DNA of 15,621 nt from Betaproteobacteria bacterium UBA7395 (GCA_002470165.1 DKNF01000186.1:1-15621); one strand, 5' to 3'. Counted from the first letter of the stretch, positions 1 to 7,654 are shown. Notes: generated by a model from the sequence alone, not told the origin. Numbers and translations: made by a program.

Positions 1-217
1 GCGCCAGTTGCTGGCACCGCTCGGCGAGGTCAAGGCGACGCCGCTGTTCGCGACGCTGAACGCACCGGCCACCGCCGAACTGCACGAACACCTGGCGCGC
101 CGCGCCATCCTCACCCGCCGCTACGAATCGAATCCGCTGCTGCGCGTCGGCCTGCCACCCGACGAGGCCGGCTGGCAGTGTCTGAAGGCAGCCCTTGCCG
201 ACTGGAAGCCCGCATGA
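1..217 (+). CDS. threonine-phosphate decarboxylase-like protein (CobC/CobD), C-terminal end only
   Basis: Only the last 71 or so codons lie in the window; the reading frame enters at base 2 and ends with TGA at 215-217. The tail reads as the small domain of a PLP-dependent class I/II aminotransferase fold: a helix with AELHEHLARRAIL, then RRYESNPLLRVGLP and an amphipathic last helix (DEAGWQCLKAALADW). This pattern is typical of CobC/CobD L-threonine-O-3-phosphate decarboxylase, which makes the aminopropanol-phosphate arm of adenosylcobalamin in the cytoplasm. The two downstream BtuF-like genes support a cobalamin locus. The PLP lysine and substrate-binding residues lie outside the window, so a histidinol-phosphate aminotransferase relative cannot be excluded. 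Its stop codon overlaps the next start (ATGA at 214-217). Confidence 0.7.
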   Translation, partial: RQLLAPLGEVKATPLFATLNAPATAELHEHLARRAILTRRYESNPLLRVGLPPDEAGWQCLKAALADWKPA

Positions 218-1098
218 AAATCCACCTGCTTGCTGTACTGGCAGCCTTCGCCCTGAGCCCGATGGTCCACGCCGAACTGCTGATCAAGGACGATACCGGC
301 CGCGAAGTCAGGCTGGCCAAGCCGGCGCAGCGCATCGTCGCCCTCGCCCCGCACATTGCCGAAACGCTGTTTGCTGCCGGTGCCGGCGACAAGCTGGTCG
401 GCACCGTCGAGTACAGCGACTATCCCCCCGCCGCCAAGCAGGTCAGACGGGTCGGCGGCTATTCGCGCATCGACCTGGAAGCGGTCGTCGCCCTCAAACC
501 GGACCTGGTGCTGGCCTGGGAAAGTGGCAACAACATGGCGCAGGCCGACAAGCTGCGGGCGCTCGGCCTGACCGTTTTCGTTTCCCAGCCCAACCACATG
601 GAAGACATCGCCGGCCAGGTCGAACGCTACGGTCGGCTGGCCGGCACGGAAGCCGTTGCCAATGCCGAGGCGCGGCGTTTCCGCGAACGCATGGCGGCCT
701 TGCGCACGGCCAACGCCGGCAAGCCCAAGGTGCGCACCTTCTACCAGATCTGGAAGGCACCGCTGGTCACCGTCGGCGGCCCGCAGATCATCAGCGACGC
801 GATGCGCATCTGCGGCGGTGAGAACATTTTCGGCCACCTGACGCAGATGGCGCCGCGCGTCGGCATCGAGTCGGTGATCGAGGCCGACCCGGAAGCCATC
901 GTCGCCACCGGCATGGGCGACGCCAAGCCCGAATGGCTGGACGACTGGCATCAGTGGAAGCGCATGACCGCGGTCCAGCGCGGCAACCTTTTCCATATCA
1001 ATCCCGACATCATGCAGCGGCACACGCCGCGCATCCTCGAGGGCACGGCGAAACTTTGCGACCACCTCGATGTCGCACGCAGCCGTCGCCCCAAGTGA
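214..1098 (+). CDS. btuF: periplasmic cobalamin-binding protein of an ABC importer, BtuF-like
   Basis: Encodes 294 residues. Start 214 is preferred to the in-frame ATG at 178 because it overlaps the upstream stop (ATGA), has GGAAG at about 5 bases spacing, and begins a clean signal peptide (MKIHLLAVLAAFALSPMVHA, cleavage near residue 20). The mature protein opens with a short strand and TGREV, then the class III solute-binding core (PF01497): AQRIVALAPHIAETLFAAG, a KPDLVLAW strand near residue 97, a long backbone helix around residues 135-165, and a C-lobe with IEADPEAIVAT. This family delivers vitamin B12 or cobinamide, or in relatives Fe-siderophores, from the periplasm to BtuCD. Cobalamin is favoured by the upstream CobC/CobD-like gene. 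No BtuC or BtuD gene is visible, so the permease and ATPase must lie elsewhere. Moderately sure of the substrate, very sure of the family. Confidence 0.85.
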   Translation: MKIHLLAVLAAFALSPMVHAELLIKDDTGREVRLAKPAQRIVALAPHIAETLFAAGAGDKLVGTVEYSDYPPAAKQVRRVGGYSRIDLEAVVALKPDLVLAWESGNNMAQADKLRALGLTVFVSQPNHMEDIAGQVERYGRLAGTEAVANAEARRFRERMAALRTANAGKPKVRTFYQIWKAPLVTVGGPQIISDAMRICGGENIFGHLTQMAPRVGIESVIEADPEAIVATGMGDAKPEWLDDWHQWKRMTAVQRGNLFHINPDIMQRHTPRILEGTAKLCDHLDVARSRRPK

Positions 1099-1105
1099 GA
1101 ACACC

Positions 1106-1906
1106 ATGCCCCGCCTGCCCCAACGCATCGTCTGCCTGACCACCGAAACCGTCGAAGTCCTCTACGCCCTCGGCGAGCAGGACCGCATCGTCGGCATCAG
1201 CGGCTACACCGTTCGGCCGCCGCAGGCGCGCAAGGAAAAACCCAAGGTCTTCGCCTTCACCACCGGCGACATCGAGAAGATCCTCGCCGTCAAACCCGAC
1301 CTGGTGCTGACTTTCTCCGACCTCCAGGCCGACATCGCCCGTGACCTGATCAAGGCCGGCATCGCGGTCTACGCGCTGAACATGCGCAGCGTCGACGACA
1401 TTCTGGCGATGATAGAAACGGTCGGCCGCCTGGTCGGCGCCGAGGATCGCGCGCAGGCGCTGGTCGCCGGACTGGAAGCGCAGATCGCCCAGGCCCGGGC
1501 AATTGCCGAAGCGCGTATCGCCCAGCACGGCCGCCGCCCACGCGTCTATTTCGAGGAATGGGACGATCCGCTGATCAGTGGCCTGCGCTGGGCGTCCGAA
1601 TTGATCGAGATCGCCGGCGGCGAAGATGTCTTCGCCGAACGCGCACGCTCGCCGTTGTCCCGCGACCGTCGGCCGACCTCGGAGGAAGTGATCGCGACGG
1701 CGCCGGAGATCATCATCGGTTCCTGGTGCGGCAAGCATTTCCGCCCCGAACGCGTCGCCGCCCGGCCTGGCTGGGAGGCCGTTCCGGCGGTCAGCCAGGG
1801 GCGCATGCACGAGATCAAGTCGGCGATCATCCTGACACCGGGACCGGTTGCCATCAGCGAAGGACTGCCTTTGCTGCTCGATATTCTCTGGCCTGAAGCT
1901 GCCTAG
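1106..1906 (+). CDS. second BtuF-like cobalamin-binding protein, no signal peptide
   Basis: Encodes 266 residues from ATG 1106, seven bases after the btuF stop. An in-frame ATG at 1070 lies inside btuF and would add 12 residues of no obvious meaning. The protein starts directly with the PF01497 core (MPRLPQRIVCLTTETVEVLYALG), followed by VGISGYTVRP, a KPDLVLTFSDLQADIARDL segment, a backbone helix around residues 100-150 and a C-lobe containing PEIIIGSWCGKHFRPERV. No signal peptide or lipobox is present with either start. Families like this are often annotated as cobalamin-binding protein, but their cellular role is not well established. A cytoplasmic or non-classical role is inferred from the missing export signal. 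Cys at about residue 212 (SWCGK) is a notable possible ligand. The stop TAG 1904-1906 enters a hairpin at 1905-1925. Confidence 0.75.
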   Translation: MPRLPQRIVCLTTETVEVLYALGEQDRIVGISGYTVRPPQARKEKPKVFAFTTGDIEKILAVKPDLVLTFSDLQADIARDLIKAGIAVYALNMRSVDDILAMIETVGRLVGAEDRAQALVAGLEAQIAQARAIAEARIAQHGRRPRVYFEEWDDPLISGLRWASELIEIAGGEDVFAERARSPLSRDRRPTSEEVIATAPEIIIGSWCGKHFRPERVAARPGWEAVPAVSQGRMHEIKSAIILTPGPVAISEGLPLLLDILWPEAA

Positions 1907-1925
1907 GGCAAACGCGTATTGCCCT
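1905..1925 (+). terminator. 7-bp hairpin after the cobalamin genes, weak terminator candidate
   Basis: AGGGCAA (1905-1911) pairs perfectly with TTGCCCT (1919-1925) across a 7-base loop, starting inside the stop codon of the second BtuF-like gene. There is no T-run after it, so it is not a classical intrinsic terminator. Its 3' arm doubles as the candidate -35 box (TTGCCC, 1919-1924) of the next gene. Confidence 0.3.
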
Positions 1926-1948
1926 GGCATGTCGCCAGCCCCTATAGT
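1919..1948 (+). promoter_or_regulatory. candidate sigma-70 promoter for the binding protein-diguanylate cyclase pair
   Basis: TTGCCC (1919-1924, four of six consensus bases) and TATAGT (1943-1948, five of six) are separated by 18 bases. Transcription would start near 1955, essentially at the ATG at 1956, so the mRNA may be leaderless or nearly so. No convincing Shine-Dalgarno sequence precedes 1956, which fits. This is pattern matching only. Confidence 0.4.
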
Positions 1949-1955
1949 GACGGGC

Positions 1956-2849
1956 ATGCTGCGGCTCGCACTGACCCTCCTGCTGTTTTTCCTGCTCCAT
2001 ACGAAAGTCTGGGCCGGCGAAATTGCGCTCATCGTGGCCGATGACAGTGCGCCCTACCGCGAGTTCGCGGGCAGCCTGCAAAAAAACCTGCAGGCCGGCT
2101 GGAAAATTGCTTACACGGACAACAGCCTCCGGCCGACCGACCGGCATCCGGTCGACCTCATCGTCACCGCCGGTAGCGGCGCCCTGCGTACTGCCCTCGC
2201 AGCCAATCCGAAAACACCGATCCTGGCCACCCTGCTGCCCGAATACAGTTACAAGGCCGCACTTGTCGAAGCACGTGCGCCACCGCTGGTTTCGGCAATC
2301 TACCTGGACCAGCCGGCCAGACGTCAGGCGCGACTGTTGCGGCTGCTGTTCCCGGAGTTGCGCAGCGTCGGTTTGCTGGTCAGCGACCAGTCGCCCCAGC
2401 AGATTGCCCCGTTCCGCTCGGCCATGGTGCTCCAGCGCATGCAGTTGCTCACCGAGCAGGTCAGTAGCGAACAACAAATCCTTCCCGCCCTGGAAAATCT
2501 GCTGGCCCGCAGCGAAGTCCTGCTCGCCGTCCCCGATGCACTGATCTACTCGCGCAGCAGCATCCGCCCGCTGCTGATCACCGCCTACCGCTTCCAGCGC
2601 CCGGTCATCGGCTTCTCCGCCGCACTGGCCAAGGCCGGGGCGCTCGCCGGACTGTATTCGACCCCGGCCCAGATCGGCCGGCAGGCCGGGGCGCTGATCT
2701 CGACCCATGGCAATCGCCTGCCGTCGCCACGACCGCCTGCCGAATATTCGCTGACCATCAACCAGAGCGTCGCCGATGCCTTCGGCCTGCGCCTGCCGGA
2801 TGAAACCGATCTCTTGCAGAAACTGCTCACCAGCGGGACTGAAGAATGA
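1956..2849 (+). CDS. periplasmic ABC_sub_bind-type solute-binding protein, putative sensor partner
   Basis: Encodes 297 residues. Start 1956 is chosen because it begins the signal peptide (MLRLALTLLLFFLLHTKVWA, cleavage before GEIAL near residue 20). Starts at 1848 and 1929 would bury that signal. The mature protein looks like the ABC_sub_bind family (PF04392/COG2984): IALIVADDSAPYREFAGSLQ, then a VDLIVTAGSGALRTAL strand-helix, TPILATLLP, an AIYLDQPARRQARLLRLLFPE segment, VLLAVPDALIY, and PVIGFSAALAKAGALAGLYSTPAQIGRQAG. These are type I periplasmic-binding-fold features. No permease or ATPase gene accompanies it. Instead its stop overlaps the start of a membrane diguanylate cyclase (ATGA, 2846-2849). 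The inferred role is to present a ligand to, or restrain, that cyclase in the periplasm, not to feed a transporter. The ligand is unknown. Confidence 0.75.
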   Translation: MLRLALTLLLFFLLHTKVWAGEIALIVADDSAPYREFAGSLQKNLQAGWKIAYTDNSLRPTDRHPVDLIVTAGSGALRTALAANPKTPILATLLPEYSYKAALVEARAPPLVSAIYLDQPARRQARLLRLLFPELRSVGLLVSDQSPQQIAPFRSAMVLQRMQLLTEQVSSEQQILPALENLLARSEVLLAVPDALIYSRSSIRPLLITAYRFQRPVIGFSAALAKAGALAGLYSTPAQIGRQAGALISTHGNRLPSPRPPAEYSLTINQSVADAFGLRLPDETDLLQKLLTSGTEE

Positions 2850-4939
2850 ACAACCTGACATTACGCCAGCGACTACTGATCCTCACGCTGCTGCCCAGCG
2901 CCCTGATCACCACGCTGCTCGTGCTCTATTTCTCGATGACCGGCATCAACGCCATCGAAGACCAGTTGCGCGGCAAAGGCCTGGCCACCGTCCGTTACCT
3001 CGCGCCGGTCAGCGAGTACGGCATCATTGCCGGGCAGATGGACGGCATTTACGGCCTGGTCCAGGCCGCCATGCAGGAACCCGGCGTCAAGGCCGCCATC
3101 ATCGTCAACCCGAAGGGGCGTACGCTGGCAGTCAGCGGTCGCGTCTCGCTGCCCGCCGAAATCATCCGCCAGCACCTCGACAAGCCGGCCCTGGTCGCCG
3201 AAACCGAAACCTGGATCGCCTTTGGCGCCCCTGTCATCCGCACGCAAAGCGACAGCGACCCGCTGTTCGACATCGCCGGGCTCGACGAGAACCCGCAGGA
3301 AACCATCGGTCATGTCTTCATCGAACTCGACAAGCTGGACCTGATCGAGCGTCAGCGTGACCTGATCCTGCAAGGCCTGATCGCCGTCCTAACCGGTCTG
3401 GGCTTGATGGGCGCGCTGGCCATTGCCATGGCCGATCAGTTGGCCAAGCCCCTGCAACGTCTGACTGCCGCCGTCAGGCAGATGTCGGCAGGCCATTTCG
3501 GCACCCGTATTCCGGCCTCATCGAGCGGCGAACTGCGCATCCTCGAGGATGGCTTCAACGACATGGCCAATCACATCGAGAGCGCCCACCAGTCGATGCA
3601 ATCGCGCATCGAGGAAGCCACCGCCCAGCTTGTCTTCCAGGCTCGTCACGATGCGCTGACCGGATTGGTCAATCGTCGCGAGTTCGAGCTCCGACTCGAC
3701 AAGGCGCTGGCCAACGTCCATGCCGGCGGCGACGAATTCAGCGTCCTGTTCATCGACCTCGACCGCTTCAAGGCCGTCAACGATGCCTGCGGCCACCTTG
3801 CCGGCGACGAACTCCTGCGCCAGATCGCCCTGCTCTTCCAGGGACGGCTGCGCGAAGAGGACACGCTGGCGCGCCTGGGCGGCGACGAATTCGGCATCAT
3901 GCTGGCCAATTGCGGCCTGACCAAAGCCCGCCAGGTCGCCCAGGATCTCTGCGCCCTGTCGGCGGAGTACCGCTTCGTCTGGCAGGACCGGATTTTCGCC
4001 ATCGGCGCCAGCATCGGATTGACCCCGGTCAGCCGCGACGTGCGCGAGGTCCAGGACATCTTCGCGCTCAGCGATGCGGCCTGCCTGCGCGCCAAGGAAC
4101 TCGGGCGCAACCAGGTTTGCGAAATGGCCCCGGCCACCCAGACCGAACGTCGGCGCGATCGCGGCAACTGGGCCGGACGCCTGGCCAACGCCCTGTCGGA
4201 GGGGCGCCTGACGATCGAGGCCATTCCCATCCGGGCCCTGCAGCCAGGCATCCCCGGCGGACCGATGGCCGAACTGAGTGCCCGTCTCAACGAACCCGGC
4301 CAAGCACCGATTGCCCTCAGTGCCTTGATCGATGCCGCCGAGCGCTACGACATGTCGAGCAGCTTCGACCAGCATTTCCTGGATACGGCGATCCGCGCCC
4401 TGGCGCGCGCCAGCAGGCAGAATCTACCGATGTCCTGCATGATTCCGCTATCCCGCGCCGCCATCAGCACCCCGGAAACCGGCGAGTACATCGCCGCCCG
4501 CCTCGCCGAACACGCCATCACCGGCGACGGCCTGTACCTGATGTTCTCCGAGGATGTCAGCACTCACCAGACCAGCCAGTTGATCGAATTTTCCCGTCGC
4601 ATGCGCGAACTGGGTTGCCAGATTGTCCTGACCGAATTCGGCGGCGCGATTTCCTCATTCACGCAACTGCGCACCGTGGCCCCCAGCCACGTTCGCCTGA
4701 GCCAGAGCCTGACCCGCGACATCGGCGACGGCATGACCTCGACCGCGCTGCTGCGGGCCATCCTCGAAATCACCGGCGAGCAGCAGATCTACCCGATTGC
4801 CGAGGCAGTCGACGACACGCCCTTGCTGGAACATCTGCATCGACTGGGAATCGCCTACGCCCACGGCAAGGCCATCGCCCCGCGCGAACCTTTCGACGCC
4901 TGGTTCGAAGGCGTGGTGATGCGCGGTAGCAGGGGCTGA
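2846..4939 (+). CDS. membrane diguanylate cyclase: periplasmic sensor, HAMP, active GGDEF, degenerate EAL
   Basis: Encodes 697 residues starting in an ATGA overlap with the binding protein. TM1 is at about residues 8-31. A periplasmic domain of about 140 residues resembles the CHASE8-type sensor of YfiN/DgcN (family assignment moderate). TM2 is at about 173-195, HAMP at 196-247, and GGDEF at about 265-430. The cyclase looks active: DALTGLVNR begins at 269, LFIDLDRFKAVND follows, and the signature GGDEF is at 345-349. An RxxD inhibitory site (REED, 336-339) sits five residues upstream, so c-di-GMP feedback is expected. The last 265 residues align to an EAL domain whose motifs are eroded: AELSARL for AEALLRW, LMFSED for LEITES, TEFGG for DDFGT, VRLSQS for LKIDRS, AHGKA for AQGYL. 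Several metal-ligand positions are lost, so it is probably not a phosphodiesterase. It likely makes c-di-GMP at the inner membrane in response to its periplasmic partner. Confidence 0.88.
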   Translation: MNNLTLRQRLLILTLLPSALITTLLVLYFSMTGINAIEDQLRGKGLATVRYLAPVSEYGIIAGQMDGIYGLVQAAMQEPGVKAAIIVNPKGRTLAVSGRVSLPAEIIRQHLDKPALVAETETWIAFGAPVIRTQSDSDPLFDIAGLDENPQETIGHVFIELDKLDLIERQRDLILQGLIAVLTGLGLMGALAIAMADQLAKPLQRLTAAVRQMSAGHFGTRIPASSSGELRILEDGFNDMANHIESAHQSMQSRIEEATAQLVFQARHDALTGLVNRREFELRLDKALANVHAGGDEFSVLFIDLDRFKAVNDACGHLAGDELLRQIALLFQGRLREEDTLARLGGDEFGIMLANCGLTKARQVAQDLCALSAEYRFVWQDRIFAIGASIGLTPVSRDVREVQDIFALSDAACLRAKELGRNQVCEMAPATQTERRRDRGNWAGRLANALSEGRLTIEAIPIRALQPGIPGGPMAELSARLNEPGQAPIALSALIDAAERYDMSSSFDQHFLDTAIRALARASRQNLPMSCMIPLSRAAISTPETGEYIAARLAEHAITGDGLYLMFSEDVSTHQTSQLIEFSRRMRELGCQIVLTEFGGAISSFTQLRTVAPSHVRLSQSLTRDIGDGMTSTALLRAILEITGEQQIYPIAEAVDDTPLLEHLHRLGIAYAHGKAIAPREPFDAWFEGVVMRGSRG

Positions 4940-4951
4940 CACCGCGTCAGC
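4935..4951. terminator. hairpin between converging genes, no T-run
   Basis: GCTGAC (4935-4940) pairs with GTCAGC (4946-4951) across the loop ACCGC, spanning the cyclase stop codon. It lies between the two convergent transcription units, whose stop codons are 15 bases apart. Neither side carries a T-tract, so it is at best a weak bidirectional or factor-assisted terminator. Confidence 0.35.
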
Positions 4952-4954
4952 GCA

Positions 4955-7008
4955 TCAAAAATCGAGACGCAACGAGACCCAGTGGCGTCGATCAACGAAA
5001 CGGCCATTCGGCCTTCTGGAACTGTGCTTGCGCTGTTCTGCATGACTCCCGTCCAGTGACTGGACGGTGTAAGCCAGCTCCCCTTTCTGTCCGCCGAACC
5101 TGAAGTTGTAGCCCAAACGCGCGTCTGTGCGCCGATAGCCCTCGGATTCCGTGTTGCGGGTCCATTTGATGGCATCGACCCAGTATTTCATCAGTGAGAA
5201 GTCCAGTCCGCCCGGCAGTTTCTGCATCCACATCAACGACGTCGAACGCCGCGGCGCAGAGGATTCGGCCAACCGTTGATAGACCTCGTACTCCGGCTCC
5301 AGCACGCCAGTGGCCCCGACGGTCATCCCCGCAAAATGACTGCCGGGCGTGGCGGCAAGCGTCCAGCCATTCCCCGACAGACGGCTATTCACCTTGATGC
5401 TGGCGTGATTCAGCAGCAAGCGCGTGCCGTCGAGCGGCTGCCATTTCCACTGAAATTCATAACCTTGGATACGCAAGTCCTGAATAGACTGCTCTGAGTC
5501 CGCGGCCCCCGCGGCCGTTCGCACCGCCATCAGACGGTCCGTGATGACCTCTTGAAAATGCCGCACGTCCAGACTCATCCGCCAATCCTGCCAGTTGCCG
5601 AGATACGCGATCTCCCAGCTGTCCAGACGCTCTGCCGGCAAATGGGGATTGCCCGCCAGTTCAGGACTTCCGTCCGCTGCCAGATGATTGGCACGATAAG
5701 CGAGGATACTCGCCGTCCGCCAGGACTGGGTGTAACCGAAACGTACGGTATTTTGCGGGTTCAGGTGAAATGCCACGCTGGCACGCGGCGACAGGTGGTT
5801 GCCCGCCAGGGTATCGTATTCGCTGGAAGTGCCCAGATTGGCCGTCAACCAGACGACCGGCTTCCACTCCCCATTGGCAAAGGCTCGCCACACCTGGCGC
5901 GATTCCTTACCCCGGCCCCGCATCATGGTCTCGGAAGCCATCGCATCGTATCGCCAGCTCACCCCCCAGACCATACGGTCGGCATCGGGACAAAATTGTG
6001 GGTAGCCTCGATTTCATGTCGCCGGCCCCAATCGCCGGCCTCGTTCACATCGGGATAGGGCTCCGCGCCACATCTTGCCGGATCGATGCGATAAGCATTG
6101 TCGCCTCGATCCTCGCTGAAGGTGTAACGCAACGAAAAGTCGGCGGTTCCGGAAAGCGAGCGCAACCAGCGCCCCTGCAGCCATGTCGACGACTCATCAC
6201 GATTGCGCAGCGGGTCATCGCAGGGGTCGGACAAACGCGTCACCCGATCCAGCGAACCGGACAGGAAACGCCCCTGCACCTGGCCCAGCGCAAGCTCCAG
6301 GTTGTCCCGTGAATTGAGGGCGTAACCGAGGCGTGCCTCGAAGCGCCGGTTGAGGTAACTGTCCTCCCAGTCATAACTTCCATCGAGTCCATCATCACGG
6401 GCCTGCTGGTAGGTCAGCCGGAAATTCCCATCGTCACCAAGCTTGCCACCGCCGCGCACTGTGTAATCCCTGACCCCCTGGCTACCGCGACCGGCGGAAA
6501 CCGAAACGCCCCGCACCAACGAAGGATCGATCGTGATGATATTGACCACGCCAAGAAAAGCATTCGTGCCATAGGACACGCTGTTACTGCCGCGGACCAC
6601 CTCGATCCGTTCAATATCCTCAAGCGCTACGGGTATCAGCGCCCAGTTGACCCCGCCACGGAACAGCGGCGAATGCAGCGATCGTCCATCAATCAGCACC
6701 TGCGCCCGAGGAGAAAAATCGTTGTCGTCGGTAATCCCGTGATAATTGACCCGGGCAGGGACGTCACTGTGCGCGAAAGTCTGGAAGCCCGGAACCAGTC
6801 GAAAAATATCGTTCAACGAACGGGCGCCGGAAGCGCGGATCATTTCCCGGTCAACCACCGTCACCGACGCCGGTGCGTCATCCAGTCGTTGAGGAAGGCG
6901 ACTGACCGAGGCGACCACGGGGAGATCGGCGAAGAACAGTTCGTCGTCGGCGATTGCCGAGGACAAGAGCACAAGCAGGAGAAGCGGGGTGAAATGAGGC
7001 GATTTCAT
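4955..7008 (-). pseudogene. TonB-dependent outer-membrane receptor, reading frame interrupted by a one-base shift
   Basis: Two adjacent - strand frames together make one receptor of about 680 residues. The first part (7008 down to 5959, 349 residues) has a signal peptide (MKSPHFTPLLLLVLLSSAIA), a TonB-box-like DLPVVASVSR, and a plug domain with PASVTVVDREMIRASGA, VLIDGRSLHSPLFRGG and IERIEVVRGSNSVSYG, followed by early barrel strands. The second part (in frame to 4955) continues the barrel from VWGVSWRYDAM and ends RRHWVSLRLDF, with the C-terminal Phe typical of outer-membrane barrels. The first frame stops at 5959-5961 while the other is open through the same stretch, so one base is missing or extra around 5960-6000. 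Adding one base in the GGG at 5987-5989 gives a natural reading, HNFVPDADRMVWG. This may be a true mutation or a sequencing error. Ligand unknown; nothing marks it as BtuB. It follows the PilZ gene by 10 bases. Confidence 0.85.
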
Positions 7009-7018
7009 CAGCGCGATT

Positions 7019-7609
7019 CTACGCAGTCACGCTACCCGGCCGCACCTGGGCCATTTTCCAGGCCTCGGCGAAACACGCCGATTGCTCACCAATGTTTGCG
7101 CCATGCCGTTCCGTCGCCACCACGCACAAGGCCAGTCCGGCCTGTTCGACCTGGGTGACACCGGCCAGGTCGATTTCGTCTATGCCGACGCGCGTCAGCG
7201 CATGCATGAAATCGTTGCGCAAGGAGCCGTTGAGACCGCCGGCAATGCGCATGACCTTGCGTCCGCCGACTTCGTGCACCGACAGTATGGAGGCCTTACC
7301 TGAGGCCAGCGCACCGCGGATGGCATCCTCGATCACCACCTGGTTGATCAGGCCGGCCTGGAAACGGGCACCATAAAGGTCGCCGAGACGGCTGACCACG
7401 GTCACCGAGACATCCATCACCGGCGAACCGAACAGCGAGAACTCACAACCGGCGGATTGTCCGATCTCGAGCGGGATGTCGCAGTGCATCATCAGGCCGG
7501 ACATCGACAGGTTTTCGATGCAACCTTCCCCGATCTTGCCGCCGAAACCCACCTTGACCCTGGGCTGAACCCCGAAACGGATGCGTTGATGTCGTCGCTG
7601 TTCGAGCAT
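7019..7609 (-). CDS. PilZ-domain c-di-GMP-binding protein with a C-terminal STAS-like domain
   Basis: Encodes 196 residues. Start at 7609 is supported by AAGGGG five bases upstream (7615-7620 on the + strand). The N-terminal half is a PilZ domain: the RxxxR motif is RRHQR (residues 5-9) and the [D/N]xSxxG motif is NLSMSG (33-38), the two elements that bind c-di-GMP. A barrel strand, VSVTVVSRLGDLYGARF, follows. From about residue 110 the protein changes character: VHEVGGRKVMRIAGGLNG, then a helix, GIDEIDLAGVTQVEQAGLALC, and a final helix, like an anti-sigma-antagonist/MlaB-type STAS fold. It is cytoplasmic. It lies directly upstream of, and probably co-transcribed with, the TonB receptor, and faces the diguanylate cyclase operon, so it is a natural effector for that cyclase. 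PilZ is confident; the STAS call is weaker. Confidence 0.8.
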   Translation of the reverse strand: MLEQRRHQRIRFGVQPRVKVGFGGKIGEGCIENLSMSGLMMHCDIPLEIGQSAGCEFSLFGSPVMDVSVTVVSRLGDLYGARFQAGLINQVVIEDAIRGALASGKASILSVHEVGGRKVMRIAGGLNGSLRNDFMHALTRVGIDEIDLAGVTQVEQAGLALCVVATERHGANIGEQSACFAEAWKMAQVRPGSVTA

Positions 7610-7645
7610 GCCAGCCCCTTGCTATTGTTCGTTTGACTAGCCCGA

Positions 7646-7654
7646 ATAGTACCA
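7646..7654 (-). promoter_or_regulatory. extended -10 candidate for the PilZ-TonB receptor operon
   Basis: On the - strand TGGTACTAT (TGn plus TACTAT, four of six consensus bases) lies about 36 bases upstream of the PilZ start, giving a short leader. No good -35 is present at 17 bases, which extended -10 promoters tolerate. Weak evidence. Confidence 0.3.

Noticed and set aside
121..2861. Three long open frames on the - strand (121-1143, 1010-2032, 1854-2861)
   Set aside because: They mirror the third-position GC bias of the + strand binding-protein genes, show no domain features and lack ribosome-binding sites.
5962..5967. Programmed slippage at the C6 run rescuing the TonB receptor
   Set aside because: Adding one base there also restores the frame (PTVWSGGVSW), but the joined sequence is less natural than the repair at 5987-5989, and nothing here distinguishes slippage from a sequencing error.
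4955..7008. TonB receptor as BtuB (cobalamin receptor)
   Set aside because: Tempting because of the cobalamin genes at the left edge, but the receptor belongs to a separate - strand unit with the PilZ gene and shows no recognisable BtuB-specific features.
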